Part shown: one piece after another, positions 15,891 to 24,002 of the stretch
Layout: every line of letters begins with the position of its first letter
Numbering within the stretch: the first letter of the stretch is position 1
Virus record (IMG/VR): IMGVR_UViG_3300042691_027344
Coordinates: 1-30,382 of that record
Origin: a virus
DNA: 30,382 nt
Reading direction: 5' to 3' (one strand)
Made by a program: the position numbers and the translations under genes
Notes under the pieces: generated by a model
What the model was told of the DNA's origin: nothing
Databases searched by the model: none
Seen by the model: the letters and a program-made list of their open reading frames with translations, nothing else

Positions 15891-16304
15891 ATGACATATA
15901 AAGGAGATTTAATACTATTAAGAGGTTTACCGGGTTCAGGTAAAAGTACATTAGGTGAAATCATTATGACTTCACCCGGAAGTCCACAATTACCATTATC
16001 TGCGGATGATTTCTTCACTGATAGTAAAGGTAACTACAATTTCGACCCGACGAAATTAAAAGAAGCACACAATCAGTGTAAACAACGTTGTGCATTATTG
16101 ATGCAAAACGAGGTTAAAAAAATTGTCGTTTCTAATACATTTACCCAAGAGTGGGAAATGGATGAATACTTGGAGATGGCTAAAAGATATGATTATCGAA
16201 TACATACAGTAATCGTAGAAAATCGTCATGGTGGTGTAAACATACACAATGTACCAGAGGATAAGTTACAACAAATGAAAGACCGTTTTAACATTGTACT
16301 GTGA
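15891..16304 (+). CDS. Polynucleotide kinase domain protein (AAA_33 P-loop)
   Basis: 137 residues, about the size of the kinase half of T4 Pnkp. The P-loop is RGLPGSGKST (11-20). SADDFF near 37-42 and FDPTKLKEAHNQCKQRC fit the AAA_33 kinase family that phosphorylates 5'-OH ends of RNA or DNA. VSNTFTQEWEM is the usual post-Walker-B segment. Unlike T4 Pnkp there is no HAD phosphatase domain to remove 3'-phosphates or cyclic phosphates. The stop overlaps the GTG start of the RNA ligase gene, so the two enzymes are co-translated: kinase prepares the 5' end and ligase seals. The third gene in the set may supply the missing 3'-end function. Confidence 0.85.
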   Translation: MTYKGDLILLRGLPGSGKSTLGEIIMTSPGSPQLPLSADDFFTDSKGNYNFDPTKLKEAHNQCKQRCALLMQNEVKKIVVSNTFTQEWEMDEYLEMAKRYDYRIHTVIVENRHGGVNIHNVPEDKLQQMKDRFNIVL

Positions 16305-17386
16305 TTGAAATTTTAGAAAAATATCACAAAGATGGTTTGTTGATGAAACAAACTCACCCAACCAAAGATTTGTACATATGGAATTATACACCGAGAGTAC
16401 AGTACGAATCGTTGTGGGATGATATTACTATGCAATGCCGTGGTCTTATTACAACTCATTCAGGAGAAGTAATATCAAAACCATTCGGTAAGTTTTTTAA
16501 TTACGAAGAAGTCATCGACAAAAATCTAATTCCTTGGGATAGTGAGTATGCACACATCCAAGATAAAATGGATGGTTCTCTCGGAATTCTTTTCTTTTAC
16601 GACGGTGAATGGATTATGTCAACAAGAGGTTCTTTTACCTCAGAACAATCTATTCGTGGTTTAGAAATTCTTAAATCAAAATATGATTTAAGTAAATTCA
16701 TGAAGGAAGTTACATACCTATGTGAAATCATTTATCCAGAAAATAGGATAGTAGTGAACTATGGTTGTGATAAGATTACATTTTTATCCGTAACAACACC
16801 CATAGATGAATTGAACTGGCACACCACCCAAGCAATTTTTCATTCATCGGACATTGCGGAAGAAGATGTTGTTGAAAGTACAATGGTGACTTTTAATAAA
16901 AAAACATTTGACAGATATAAACAATTAAACACTCCGAATAGTGAAGGATTTGTTGTTCGTTTCTACCCATCAAATTTTAGAATGAAAATAAAGTTTGAAG
17001 AGTATGTTCGTTTACATAGAATTCTAACCAACGTATCAAATAGAGATGTTTGGGAATATTTGAAAGACGATAAACCATTCGATGATTTACTTGAAAAGGT
17101 ACCTGATGAATTCAATGATTGGGTAAAAGAAACTGTAAGAGATTTGGTAGTTAGATTTGAAAACATAGAAAAAGAATATCAATGGATATTCAATAAAATT
17201 CGAAATGTTTATTTTGAATCATATCAAAAAGAATTTAACCGACGTGAGTTTGCAGAGTTGGCTCAAAGATACACACACCCATCAATACTGTTTAATATGT
17301 TGGACGGTAAGTCATATAAAAGTATAATATGGAAAATTTTATATCCACCATATTCAAAACCATTCAAAAAGGATGAAGAGAATTAG
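16301..17386 (+). CDS. rnlA: RNA ligase, T4 Rnl1-like
   Basis: 361 residues (T4 Rnl1 has 374). ATP-dependent ligase joining 3'-OH and 5'-phosphate RNA ends. The nucleotidyl lysine is K89 in motif I, KMDGSLG. Upstream QCRGLI (45-50) and KPFGKFFNYEE (60-70) are typical of the Rnl1 group. LCEIIYPENRIVVNY is motif IIIa, SEGFVVRF motif IV, and MKIKFEEYVRLH motif V. T4 Rnl1 repairs tRNA-Lys cut by the host anticodon nuclease PrrC; a like role is probable, since this phage carries 14 tRNAs including Lys. Start is GTG, overlapping the kinase stop by 4 nt. Confidence 0.93.
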   Translation: MIEILEKYHKDGLLMKQTHPTKDLYIWNYTPRVQYESLWDDITMQCRGLITTHSGEVISKPFGKFFNYEEVIDKNLIPWDSEYAHIQDKMDGSLGILFFYDGEWIMSTRGSFTSEQSIRGLEILKSKYDLSKFMKEVTYLCEIIYPENRIVVNYGCDKITFLSVTTPIDELNWHTTQAIFHSSDIAEEDVVESTMVTFNKKTFDRYKQLNTPNSEGFVVRFYPSNFRMKIKFEEYVRLHRILTNVSNRDVWEYLKDDKPFDDLLEKVPDEFNDWVKETVRDLVVRFENIEKEYQWIFNKIRNVYFESYQKEFNRREFAELAQRYTHPSILFNMLDGKSYKSIIWKILYPPYSKPFKKDEEN

Positions 17387-17402
17387 TAAGAAGAATTATA
17401 CC

Positions 17403-17816
17403 ATGAAAAAAAGAATTTATTTAGACGATGTAAGAACACCTATTGAAAAGGACCAATGGGTTATTGTTCGTTCTTACGAAGAATTTGTAGAAAAAGTAAC
17501 CGAGATTGGTTTAGAAAACATTAGTTTAATTTCTCTTGACCATGATTTGGGTGACACCGCAATGGCGGAATGGCATCGTAATGTTTATCATCATTATGAA
17601 TTGGATTATGATAACATTTTGGAGAAGACCGGAATGGATTGTACCAAGTGGTTGGTGGAACGGTGGTTGAATGGGGAACCAGTTGTGGATGTTGTTATCC
17701 ATTCAGCAAATGCGATTGGTAGTGCCAACATGATGGGTTACATCAACAATTACAGACACATACATAGATTACCTCAAAATTGTATTAGGGTTCAGATTGA
17801 ACATACGGTCAATTAA
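17403..17816 (+). CDS. Cyclic-phosphate-processing receiver-fold protein (cREC-like)
   Basis: 137 residues from the ATG at 17403; an earlier ATG at 17373 would overlap the ligase by 14 nt and adds no conserved sequence. The pattern fits the cREC family: IYLDDVRTP (D7, D8 region), a W-V-I-V-RSYEEF segment, ISLDHDLGD, TGMDCTKWLVE and VHSANAIGSANMMGYIN. The family is a receiver-domain relative proposed to process 2',3'-cyclic phosphates in RNA repair. Here it follows a kinase without phosphatase domain and an RNA ligase, so it is the best candidate for 3'-end healing. That step is inference. Confidence 0.82.
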   Translation: MKKRIYLDDVRTPIEKDQWVIVRSYEEFVEKVTEIGLENISLISLDHDLGDTAMAEWHRNVYHHYELDYDNILEKTGMDCTKWLVERWLNGEPVVDVVIHSANAIGSANMMGYINNYRHIHRLPQNCIRVQIEHTVN

Positions 17817-17838
17817 CATGGAAATGTTGAAAAGATGA

Positions 17839-17870
17839 TTTGGATATCTTAAATATCTTTCTCATCTTTG
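17839..17870 (+). promoter_or_regulatory. Host-type promoter candidate for the 109-aa gene
   Basis: TTTG (17839-17842), 20-nt spacer, CATCTTTG (17863-17870), one mismatch from TAnnTTTG. It lies 35 nt before the ATG at 17906, with a small GATAT/ATATC hairpin between the boxes. Confidence 0.5.
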
Positions 17871-17905
17871 TAAGACCGATTAATTAATTCAAAAACTAAC
17901 CCTAT

Positions 17906-18235
17906 ATGAGTTTGACAAAGACTGGCGTTGCCATAAAAAAGTTGAGTATCAAAGGAAAATACAACGAGTTTTCCGATTTCTATGATATTAACAAAGTGGT
18001 CATATACAAGAACATCCTTAAACTATTTAAGGAACTAAAAAACAAAGAAAAAGATATTCTTATCCTTACTATCTCCGCAAAAATCAAAGGTCTTGATTGG
18101 GAAACCGATTTAAGATTTCAACGTGAAGAATTGATTGTTTTGAAGAGGGACATCATGCCATACTTCGAACAAATTGAGGACTACGAAACTTGTGGTGAGA
18201 TTTGTGAGCTCTATACCAAACTCATTGAATCTTAA
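17906..18235 (+). CDS. Unknown protein (109 aa)
   Basis: Not recognised. 109 residues, Lys/Glu/Ile-rich, probably helical, with no signal peptide or membrane segment. It has its own host-type promoter candidate, so it may be expressed early, unlike the late genes around it. Its stop overlaps the stop of the convergent lectin gene, and no terminator separates the two units, so the transcripts may overlap. Confidence 0.65.
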   Translation: MSLTKTGVAIKKLSIKGKYNEFSDFYDINKVVIYKNILKLFKELKNKEKDILILTISAKIKGLDWETDLRFQREELIVLKRDIMPYFEQIEDYETCGEICELYTKLIES

Positions 18236-20544
18236 TTCGAAGAGTGAGATAAATCTACATCCCCTAACATACAGAACTTTATATTCTGAATCACACTACT
18301 TGATACAGATGTAAAACTGAATGATGTTACAGGTGAAATGCTTCCGAAGTTGTTTTTGGTTATTGAATTGTAATTAGTTTCAGTAAACCATAACACTTCG
18401 GAAATTGTTTTTAAACCTGTGATATGTGCGGCAACGAGATATGAATCCCCTAAATCTAAAATCCCATTCTTATTTACATCGGCTGCTTTCCATTGTTTGG
18501 TTCCTGTAATCACTAATCCCGAAGCGGTGTTGGTTGGGGTATTAACATTTTTTACCTCACCAAAAGATAAATCAAAATCGTTACTTGTGATTCCTTGATA
18601 AGTTAAAGAGGGGACAATTTTATAATTAGCACCATTCTCAGGAACATTAAATGAGTATGTTCCATTAGTGTTCACAGTATCTGTTTCAATCAACGTTTCG
18701 GTACTACCAACAACTTTATAAAGAGTAAGTGTTACCATCGGACTGAGTGTGTTACTTGTCGGTAATGTTACAGTACCCGATATTGTGTAAACAATTTGCA
18801 CCGTTCCATTAGATGAATATGCAAATCCACAGGTACCACTTTGTAACTGTGCTCTAAATAATGTTTTTGTATTAATGTTGGTGTAGGATTGTGATGTCGT
18901 TGTATTTGCGATATCGGTCCAAGTCACCCCATCATTAGTTGAACGTTGCCATTTTACAATAGTTCCTGTATAACCACTTAACGTCACACTTCCCGAGTTA
19001 GTGGTACTTGAAAGATTTACAGACGAAACCGAACCACCGACAGGTGGAGTACCGGAAGTAACCGTAATTGTTTTTGAATCTGAATTAACTGCAGAACCAC
19101 AGTTTGGGGTTTGTACCTGTACTCTATAATAGTATGTTCCCGCAGAACTAATCGTCTCTGTTAAACTTGTTGTCGTGTTTGATATGTCCGTCCAATTAAC
19201 GTTATCTGTTGAACGTTGCCATTTATTTACGTTACCCTGTTGACCTGATAGAGTCAACTCAACTTGACCACCCGCACAAATTGAATTATTGACCGCGAAC
19301 ACACTTCCCGATTTTGTTGGTTTTACCGATAAGAAAACGCTAGATGTCGCTAAGTTACTACAACTAGTTGGGCTTGTTGAATTTACAATTGCTCTGTAGT
19401 ATGTTGTTTTAGTTAGATTGGTAACTGTAATACTTGAAGATGTACTTGATATTGTTGTTCCCGCAGTGAAAAAGTTATCAAATGACGATTCCCATCTGAC
19501 AACCGAACCAGTATAACTGTTAAGAGTTAATGTCGTACTGTTACTTCCTGAACAAACATTTATATCCCCACCACTTATGTAACCACTTGAAGCACCACTA
19601 ACCTCAACATTTCTTGTGAGTATTGTTGTGCTTGAAGTTATATCACCCGGCATATCTCCATATTCACAAACATATCCACCTAAATTTGTGTTGGGTAAAT
19701 CATTCCACTGACCATTATTAGATGAATAGAATTGTCCATAGTGTTCACCTCCTGCATTATTTGGTTCACCACTGGCCCATTTATGATATTGACCACTAAC
19801 TAACGTAATACTTGGGGTATTCCCATTTGAAAAGTTTTGACCTTTTTCAGGACCAGTTACCCAGTGCCACTTACCTTCTACCGCCGATTGTGATGCAAAT
19901 GCGGTACTACCCTTTGCCGTATTTACTGCAGATACTTCATCGGAAGCACCAAACCACGCATCAGAGGACATTAGTTTCCAAACAAAATTATTTTCCGCCT
20001 CGGATGACATCGTTGCCAAATAACCGGCCTTACCAAAATAAGAACGATTTTCTGCCGATGTTTTTGCATTCGTCCAAGTCGTAGTTCCTGAAACATATTC
20101 ATAAAAATGTTCAGTCAATGGGTTGTAAAAAACCGTACCTGCAACAAATGTTACTCTTCTTTGTAATGCATAACAACTTGATGAGGTTGATTTAAATTCA
20201 ACACCCCTTAATATTGTTTCCCAATTCGATGCGGTGGTTGTTCCATTAAAAACTAGCACACCCGTAGTTGTGTTGAAAGATGAAACACTAATACCCGACG
20301 GTAATGTTACAGTTGACCTTAATTGGTCTCCACTTGCGCCACTTATGTAACTTTGAGAAATCTGAACTCTAAATCCGGTGATGTTACCATTCGCACTTAA
20401 TGTCACATTTGGGTCCACCTTTGTCCACGTATTGTTTGTAACAGATAAGGTACCACTACTTGATGTTCCAAGAGTGACAGATGTTGCCTGAGAGAACCCT
20501 AACACAGGTAATAATAAAAATAATATGTAAAGTAGTTTCCTCAT
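18232..20544 (-). CDS. Secreted surface protein with C-type lectin and dockerin-like modules
   Basis: 770 residues. A signal peptide (1-18) is followed by Gln. Residues about 25-135 form a beta-rich domain. Residues about 138-297 form a C-type lectin domain with the sugar-binding pair EPNN (260-263) and WND (280-282), the residues that bind calcium and mannose-type sugars in this fold. Residues about 310-585 hold three Ig-like or SprB-like repeats, each with a WQRS/WESS-type core. A CarboxypepD_reg-like beta domain follows (about 590-680), then a dockerin-like calcium loop ADVNKNGILDLGDSYL (688-703) with a second loop GDVDLSHS near the end. There is no T9SS domain. The layout is common in flavobacterial adhesins, so host origin is likely. 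It overlaps the barrel-protein gene by 4 nt. Confidence 0.85.
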   Translation of the reverse strand: MRKLLYILFLLLPVLGFSQATSVTLGTSSSGTLSVTNNTWTKVDPNVTLSANGNITGFRVQISQSYISGASGDQLRSTVTLPSGISVSSFNTTTGVLVFNGTTTASNWETILRGVEFKSTSSSCYALQRRVTFVAGTVFYNPLTEHFYEYVSGTTTWTNAKTSAENRSYFGKAGYLATMSSEAENNFVWKLMSSDAWFGASDEVSAVNTAKGSTAFASQSAVEGKWHWVTGPEKGQNFSNGNTPSITLVSGQYHKWASGEPNNAGGEHYGQFYSSNNGQWNDLPNTNLGGYVCEYGDMPGDITSSTTILTRNVEVSGASSGYISGGDINVCSGSNSTTLTLNSYTGSVVRWESSFDNFFTAGTTISSTSSSITVTNLTKTTYYRAIVNSTSPTSCSNLATSSVFLSVKPTKSGSVFAVNNSICAGGQVELTLSGQQGNVNKWQRSTDNVNWTDISNTTTSLTETISSAGTYYYRVQVQTPNCGSAVNSDSKTITVTSGTPPVGGSVSSVNLSSTTNSGSVTLSGYTGTIVKWQRSTNDGVTWTDIANTTTSQSYTNINTKTLFRAQLQSGTCGFAYSSNGTVQIVYTISGTVTLPTSNTLSPMVTLTLYKVVGSTETLIETDTVNTNGTYSFNVPENGANYKIVPSLTYQGITSNDFDLSFGEVKNVNTPTNTASGLVITGTKQWKAADVNKNGILDLGDSYLVAAHITGLKTISEVLWFTETNYNSITKNNFGSISPVTSFSFTSVSSSVIQNIKFCMLGDVDLSHSSN

Positions 20545-22217
20545 AAATTAATCTTACTACCTATTAAGAAGAAAGATAAGATTGGAATTTCAGGATTTGT
20601 ACTCAAATTTGCTTTGTAGTTCATATTCACTTTAAAACGTTTTGATATTTGATAATCAAATCCACTTCCTAAGAATCCACTAAAATATCTATCTGTTATT
20701 GTTACTTGTTCTTTAGTTGAATAAACTAAAGGTGTTGACATCACATATATCTCAGGTGACATCGTAAATTTTTTACTTACTTTGATTGGTTTAGTATAAA
20801 ATGCTGTAATTGATGGAGAATAAAATCCACTCTTATCTTGTGCAATTATTGAAACCGCACCTGATATATTAAATCCGGTTACACCATATTTTCCACCATT
20901 AAGGATACCACTGTATCCAACAAATGCAAGTATGTTACCATATGTGTAAACACCTGTAAGGTTAACATTATGGATGTATTTTAAAGTTTGTTTTTTATTA
21001 TAATTCAGTTTTGTCCATTTAGTAGAAATCGCAAACTGTCTAAGATTTGCCCATATCATAGCGGTTGCTCCGACACTTGACAAACCTGTCATAGATGATT
21101 TACTCATACTTAAATTCAGAATTGGGGTGAATGTCTTATCTAAGTTTTGTGCTGTGGTTAAATCTGAAGATATTATCATGGGATTACTATTACCACCTTT
21201 ACCTCCCGATTTACCTCCACCACCTTTACCTCCACCGGAACCACCATCTGAACCTCCACCATTATCGTTGTGAGCATCGTTATTCATTGTGGTAGTTGCG
21301 CCAACTTCTTCACCTTGTTGTTGTGAATTATTTTGATTACCACTTCCCGTAGTTCCTCCTTGTGTTCCTGTTCCACCACCCGTGGTAGAACCTCCCGTAG
21401 TTGAACCTGAGCCACCAGTGTTTCCACCCGATGAACCTGAGCCACCAGTGTTTCCACCCGATGAACCTGAACCACCAGTGTTTCCCGAACCACCGGTATT
21501 AGAACCTCCCGAGGAACCACTTCCTCCTGTTGTACTTCCACCTGATGAACCCGAACCACCTACAGGTGGCTGAGACGTTCCACTTCCCCCCTGAGGTGGG
21601 TTATTTGTATTTCCATTGTTTCCACTTTGTGTACCTGTTGAGCTTCCCTGAGACGAATTATTTCCTCCAGACGATGTAGTTGTTCCTCCTGAACTCGAGG
21701 ATTGATTTCCGTTTGAATTTCCTTGAGAAGACGAAGAACTTCCGCTATTGTTATTTGAGCCATTTGAGTTTGAATTAGAATTATTATTTCCGCTCTTCTT
21801 GTTGTTATTTCCTTGAGATGCGTTAAGATTACCACCTCCTGAAGTTGCGGAACTTTGGGCTGACGCCATTATACTACCAACCACTGATTGGACAGTATTA
21901 CTAATAATTTGAGACGTGATTTGGTTTTGAGTTACTTGTCCTTGTTGTTGTGAACATGGGTTTGTTTGACGGTATTGTGTATACACTTGATTAATCCACG
22001 CATTAAAAGCACCACTGGTCACATCTGCAGCAGTAAAATATCGACTTTGATTTAAGAAGAATATTGTGGTACCACCTTGAAGTGGTACTGTAAATAACGT
22101 AACCTCTTTTGTACACGGGTCAATAAATGTTGTAGTTGACACCTGTGCATAAGATTTTTGAGTTGTGAAGAACAAAACTCCAATGAAAATTAATAATTTA
22201 AATGTCCTCCAATTCAT
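20541..22217 (-). CDS. Secreted protein with Gly/Ser/Asn-rich region and outer-membrane-barrel-like end
   Basis: 558 residues. Signal peptide 1-24, then Gln (SYA-Q). Residues 25-125 form a small domain with two Cys. Residues about 128-345 are low complexity: Asn/Ser-rich, then Gly/Ser/Thr repeats with a 30-bp DNA repeat. Residues about 348-558 alternate polar and aromatic or hydrophobic residues in short strands ending SFFLIGSKINL, as in an outer-membrane beta barrel. It probably sits in the host outer membrane with a flexible loop or passenger. It lies between the CsgG-like gene and the lectin gene and is coupled to the latter by an ATGA overlap. I do not recognise the family. Confidence 0.75.
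   Translation of the reverse strand: MNWRTFKLLIFIGVLFFTTQKSYAQVSTTTFIDPCTKEVTLFTVPLQGGTTIFFLNQSRYFTAADVTSGAFNAWINQVYTQYRQTNPCSQQQGQVTQNQITSQIISNTVQSVVGSIMASAQSSATSGGGNLNASQGNNNKKSGNNNSNSNSNGSNNNSGSSSSSQGNSNGNQSSSSGGTTTSSGGNNSSQGSSTGTQSGNNGNTNNPPQGGSGTSQPPVGGSGSSGGSTTGGSGSSGGSNTGGSGNTGGSGSSGGNTGGSGSSGGNTGGSGSTTGGSTTGGGTGTQGGTTGSGNQNNSQQQGEEVGATTTMNNDAHNDNGGGSDGGSGGGKGGGGKSGGKGGNSNPMIISSDLTTAQNLDKTFTPILNLSMSKSSMTGLSSVGATAMIWANLRQFAISTKWTKLNYNKKQTLKYIHNVNLTGVYTYGNILAFVGYSGILNGGKYGVTGFNISGAVSIIAQDKSGFYSPSITAFYTKPIKVSKKFTMSPEIYVMSTPLVYSTKEQVTITDRYFSGFLGSGFDYQISKRFKVNMNYKANLSTNPEIPILSFFLIGSKINL
21402..21484. repeat. 30-bp tandem repeat (about 2.8 copies) in the low-complexity region
   Basis: The unit begins TGAACCTGAGCCACC on the plus strand at 21402, repeats at 21432 and partly at 21462 with one substitution. 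It encodes the GGNTGGSGSS repeat of the surface protein. In-frame gain or loss of units would change the linker length. Confidence 0.85.
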
Positions 22218-22221
22218 ACTA

Positions 22222-22229
22222 TATAAATA
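22222..22229 (-). promoter_or_regulatory. TATTTATA motif 4 nt before the barrel-protein start
   Basis: TATTTATA on the coding strand, followed by TAGT and ATG, directly behind a terminator hairpin of the upstream unit. Confidence 0.55.
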
Positions 22230-22231
22230 TT

Positions 22232-22256
22232 AAAATGGGGGTCATATAACCCCCAC
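22232..22256 (-). terminator. Terminator-like hairpin after the CsgG-like gene
   Basis: On the minus strand, TGGGGGT pairs with ACCCCCA-type sequence (7 bp with a 6-nt loop), then ATTTTA. The U-tract is short, so termination may be partial. Confidence 0.65.
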
Positions 22257-22285
22257 TTAAACATAATCTTATAATAAATTATCCA

Positions 22286-23059
22286 TTAATTCGGGAAAAC
22301 ACCCTTCTTAATCATTCTAAGAAGAATTCTACTACATGCAATATCTAATGATTTCTTTGTTGCGATACCAATTGTTGATTGATTAAATTTTACTTCACTT
22401 AGATTATCATCGTTCAATAAACTTAATTCCCTAACAGTTGTTGCCTCACCCAAACCACTTGCACCTATGATTGCTCCCGTTTCGGCATCGGTAAACCTAA
22501 CTTGCATACCTATACGTGTTGTAACGGTATTCTTAACTCCGTTTGCCATATTAACAGTTTCATCTTCACTAACCGAATAATCGTATAGTTCAATTGTAAC
22601 AAAATAATGTGCTAAACGTATTTTACCTCTACCATTTAAAGTATCCTGAGAAATTCCCGCTTGAGATGCTTGGAATTGTTTAACCATTCTATTCTTAATT
22701 TCTGTTTTATCTTCAGTAAAAATAAAACGATTAAGATTTTCAAGATATTCAAGTGTCATATTAGCAACACCTAAACCAACTTTCTTTTCTTTTAATTCAG
22801 GGTATAATTCATATACCTCGTCAGAAATACCAATCTTTAGAATTTGAATAGGTATTTGTGGTCCATCATAATCTAATAATGAATCGATATCAACACTTGT
22901 TTCAAATGATGCTTTGTATTGTTCTGTTTGTGTTTTACCTACAACTTGAGCGGTTGCCTTTGTTGCGAAAATAAACATAAACAAAAACCAAAGAATAATA
23001 ATACCAAGAGTGGTTAGAATCTCTTTTGTTCTTTCATTCATTTTAAACATAATTGCCAT
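22286..23059 (-). CDS. csgG-like: CsgG-like outer-membrane secretion channel subunit
   Basis: 257 residues. The N-terminal 38 residues hold a hydrophobic signal segment ending ATA-Q. The rest follows the CsgG order: GLGVANMTLEYLENLNRF with an amphipathic helix, MVKQFQASQAG, LAHYFVTIELYDYSV, the strand IGMQVRFTDAETGAIIGASG (compare the E. coli NLRVVNVSTGEVLSSV) and the final helix ATKKSLDIACSRILLRM. CsgG forms a ring-shaped outer-membrane pore that exports curli subunits. E. coli CsgG is a lipoprotein; this one has Gln, not Cys, after the signal peptide. No CsgA or CsgB repeat protein is seen in the window, so its cargo is open. The surface proteins beside it are candidates. Confidence 0.8.
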   Translation of the reverse strand: MAIMFKMNERTKEILTTLGIIILWFLFMFIFATKATAQVVGKTQTEQYKASFETSVDIDSLLDYDGPQIPIQILKIGISDEVYELYPELKEKKVGLGVANMTLEYLENLNRFIFTEDKTEIKNRMVKQFQASQAGISQDTLNGRGKIRLAHYFVTIELYDYSVSEDETVNMANGVKNTVTTRIGMQVRFTDAETGAIIGASGLGEATTVRELSLLNDDNLSEVKFNQSTIGIATKKSLDIACSRILLRMIKKGVFPN

Positions 23060-23064
23060 TTTAA

Positions 23065-23655
23065 TTATTCGATATCTTTAATTTTACCACACTTCAGACA
23101 TTCTTCATCGCCGTCACCATCAGCATCACCCCATACGTGCTCACATTGTCTGTGAGTGAAGTATTCGTCAATGATACCATCATTATCGAAATCTAAACCA
23201 TCCATAACACCATCACCATCCTCATCAATCTCCACACCTACTTTTGGTGTCTCAACAGTAACCGATGTTGTGGGTACTGAATTATTAATTGATGAAGTGA
23301 ATTGTTCTGGTACTATCGGTGTTGAACCCGGTTTAGGTCCGTCAGGCATGTCAGCCGTATTTGATAGTGAAATACCATCCTCTTCGTCCATTTTTTGAAC
23401 TAACATTTTATCCTTATCGGTATCACTAAACCAATAATCAATAATTTTACCATAGGAACCAATAAATGCACCAAGTAAAAGAAGTAATAACTCCTTCCAC
23501 TCCCCACCAATTTCATTTTTACCTATAATTGCTGCGAATATTCCACCCATTATTAACATAAATCCACCAAGAACAATGGCCGTAATAAACCATCTTCTTT
23601 TCATCATTGAATTTAATAACTCTTTAAATCCTGTTGGTTGTTGCATTTTTGACAT
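23065..23655 (-). CDS. Membrane protein with calcium-loop and zinc-ribbon-like tail
   Basis: 196 residues. Two membrane segments, about 21-44 (WFITAIVLGGFMLIMGGIFA) and about 54-72 (ELLLLLLGAFIGSYGKIIDY), are followed by DYWF, a pattern seen in some phage holin-like proteins. The tail has a Ser/Thr/Pro linker, then DEDGDGVMDGLDFDNDGIID, a thrombospondin-type-3 or EF-hand-like calcium loop, then CEH...CLKCG, a possible zinc site. Function unknown: a holin-like or envelope scaffold role fits. It lies between two other envelope genes in the same operon. Confidence 0.7.
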   Translation of the reverse strand: MSKMQQPTGFKELLNSMMKRRWFITAIVLGGFMLIMGGIFAAIIGKNEIGGEWKELLLLLLGAFIGSYGKIIDYWFSDTDKDKMLVQKMDEEDGISLSNTADMPDGPKPGSTPIVPEQFTSSINNSVPTTSVTVETPKVGVEIDEDGDGVMDGLDFDNDGIIDEYFTHRQCEHVWGDADGDGDEECLKCGKIKDIE

Positions 23656-23677
23656 CCTATTAAATTAAATTATATTA

Positions 23678-23998
23678 TTACCATTTTGGTTCTTCTGACG
23701 CAAATTCGTCTTTTTTCTTTTCTTTTGGTTTTTCCGCCGGTTGAGATGCTGGTTTTTCAACAACACGCTCAATCACTTTGGTAGTACCACCTGATTGTTG
23801 TTGTTGAGCATTACTGTTAGTAATATTAATTACAGGAGCAGCTTGTTGTACAGGGGCTTGTTGCGGTTCTTCACCTCCACCAAAAAGTGTGGTTCCAACC
23901 CAAGTACCCGCACCTAATACAACAGTACTAATTGTACCGATAATGGTCTTTTTTAAACCAGACCATGTTCCGTCTTGTTCTTGTGTTTCTTCTGACAT
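23678..23998 (-). CDS. Single-pass membrane protein with disordered tail (106 aa)
   Basis: 106 residues. One membrane segment (about 18-40, IIGTISTVVLGAGTWVGTTLFGG), then a tail rich in Gln, Pro, Lys and Glu with APVINITNSNAQQQQ and a Lys-rich end. No signal-peptidase site or lipobox. Topology suggests a short cytoplasmic or periplasmic head and a long flexible arm, somewhat like an inner-membrane spanin, but the length and sequence are not enough to say so. It starts 4 nt after the stop of the T9SS-protein gene's neighbour region and is part of the same unit. Confidence 0.6.
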   Translation of the reverse strand: MSEETQEQDGTWSGLKKTIIGTISTVVLGAGTWVGTTLFGGGEEPQQAPVQQAAPVINITNSNAQQQQSGGTTKVIERVVEKPASQPAEKPKEKKKDEFASEEPKW

Positions 23999-24002
23999 AG
24001 TT

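Noticed and set aside
21382-21573. Pro/Glu-rich plus-strand ORF opposite the Gly/Ser region
   Set aside because: It is the shadow of the repeat on the other strand, with no start signal.
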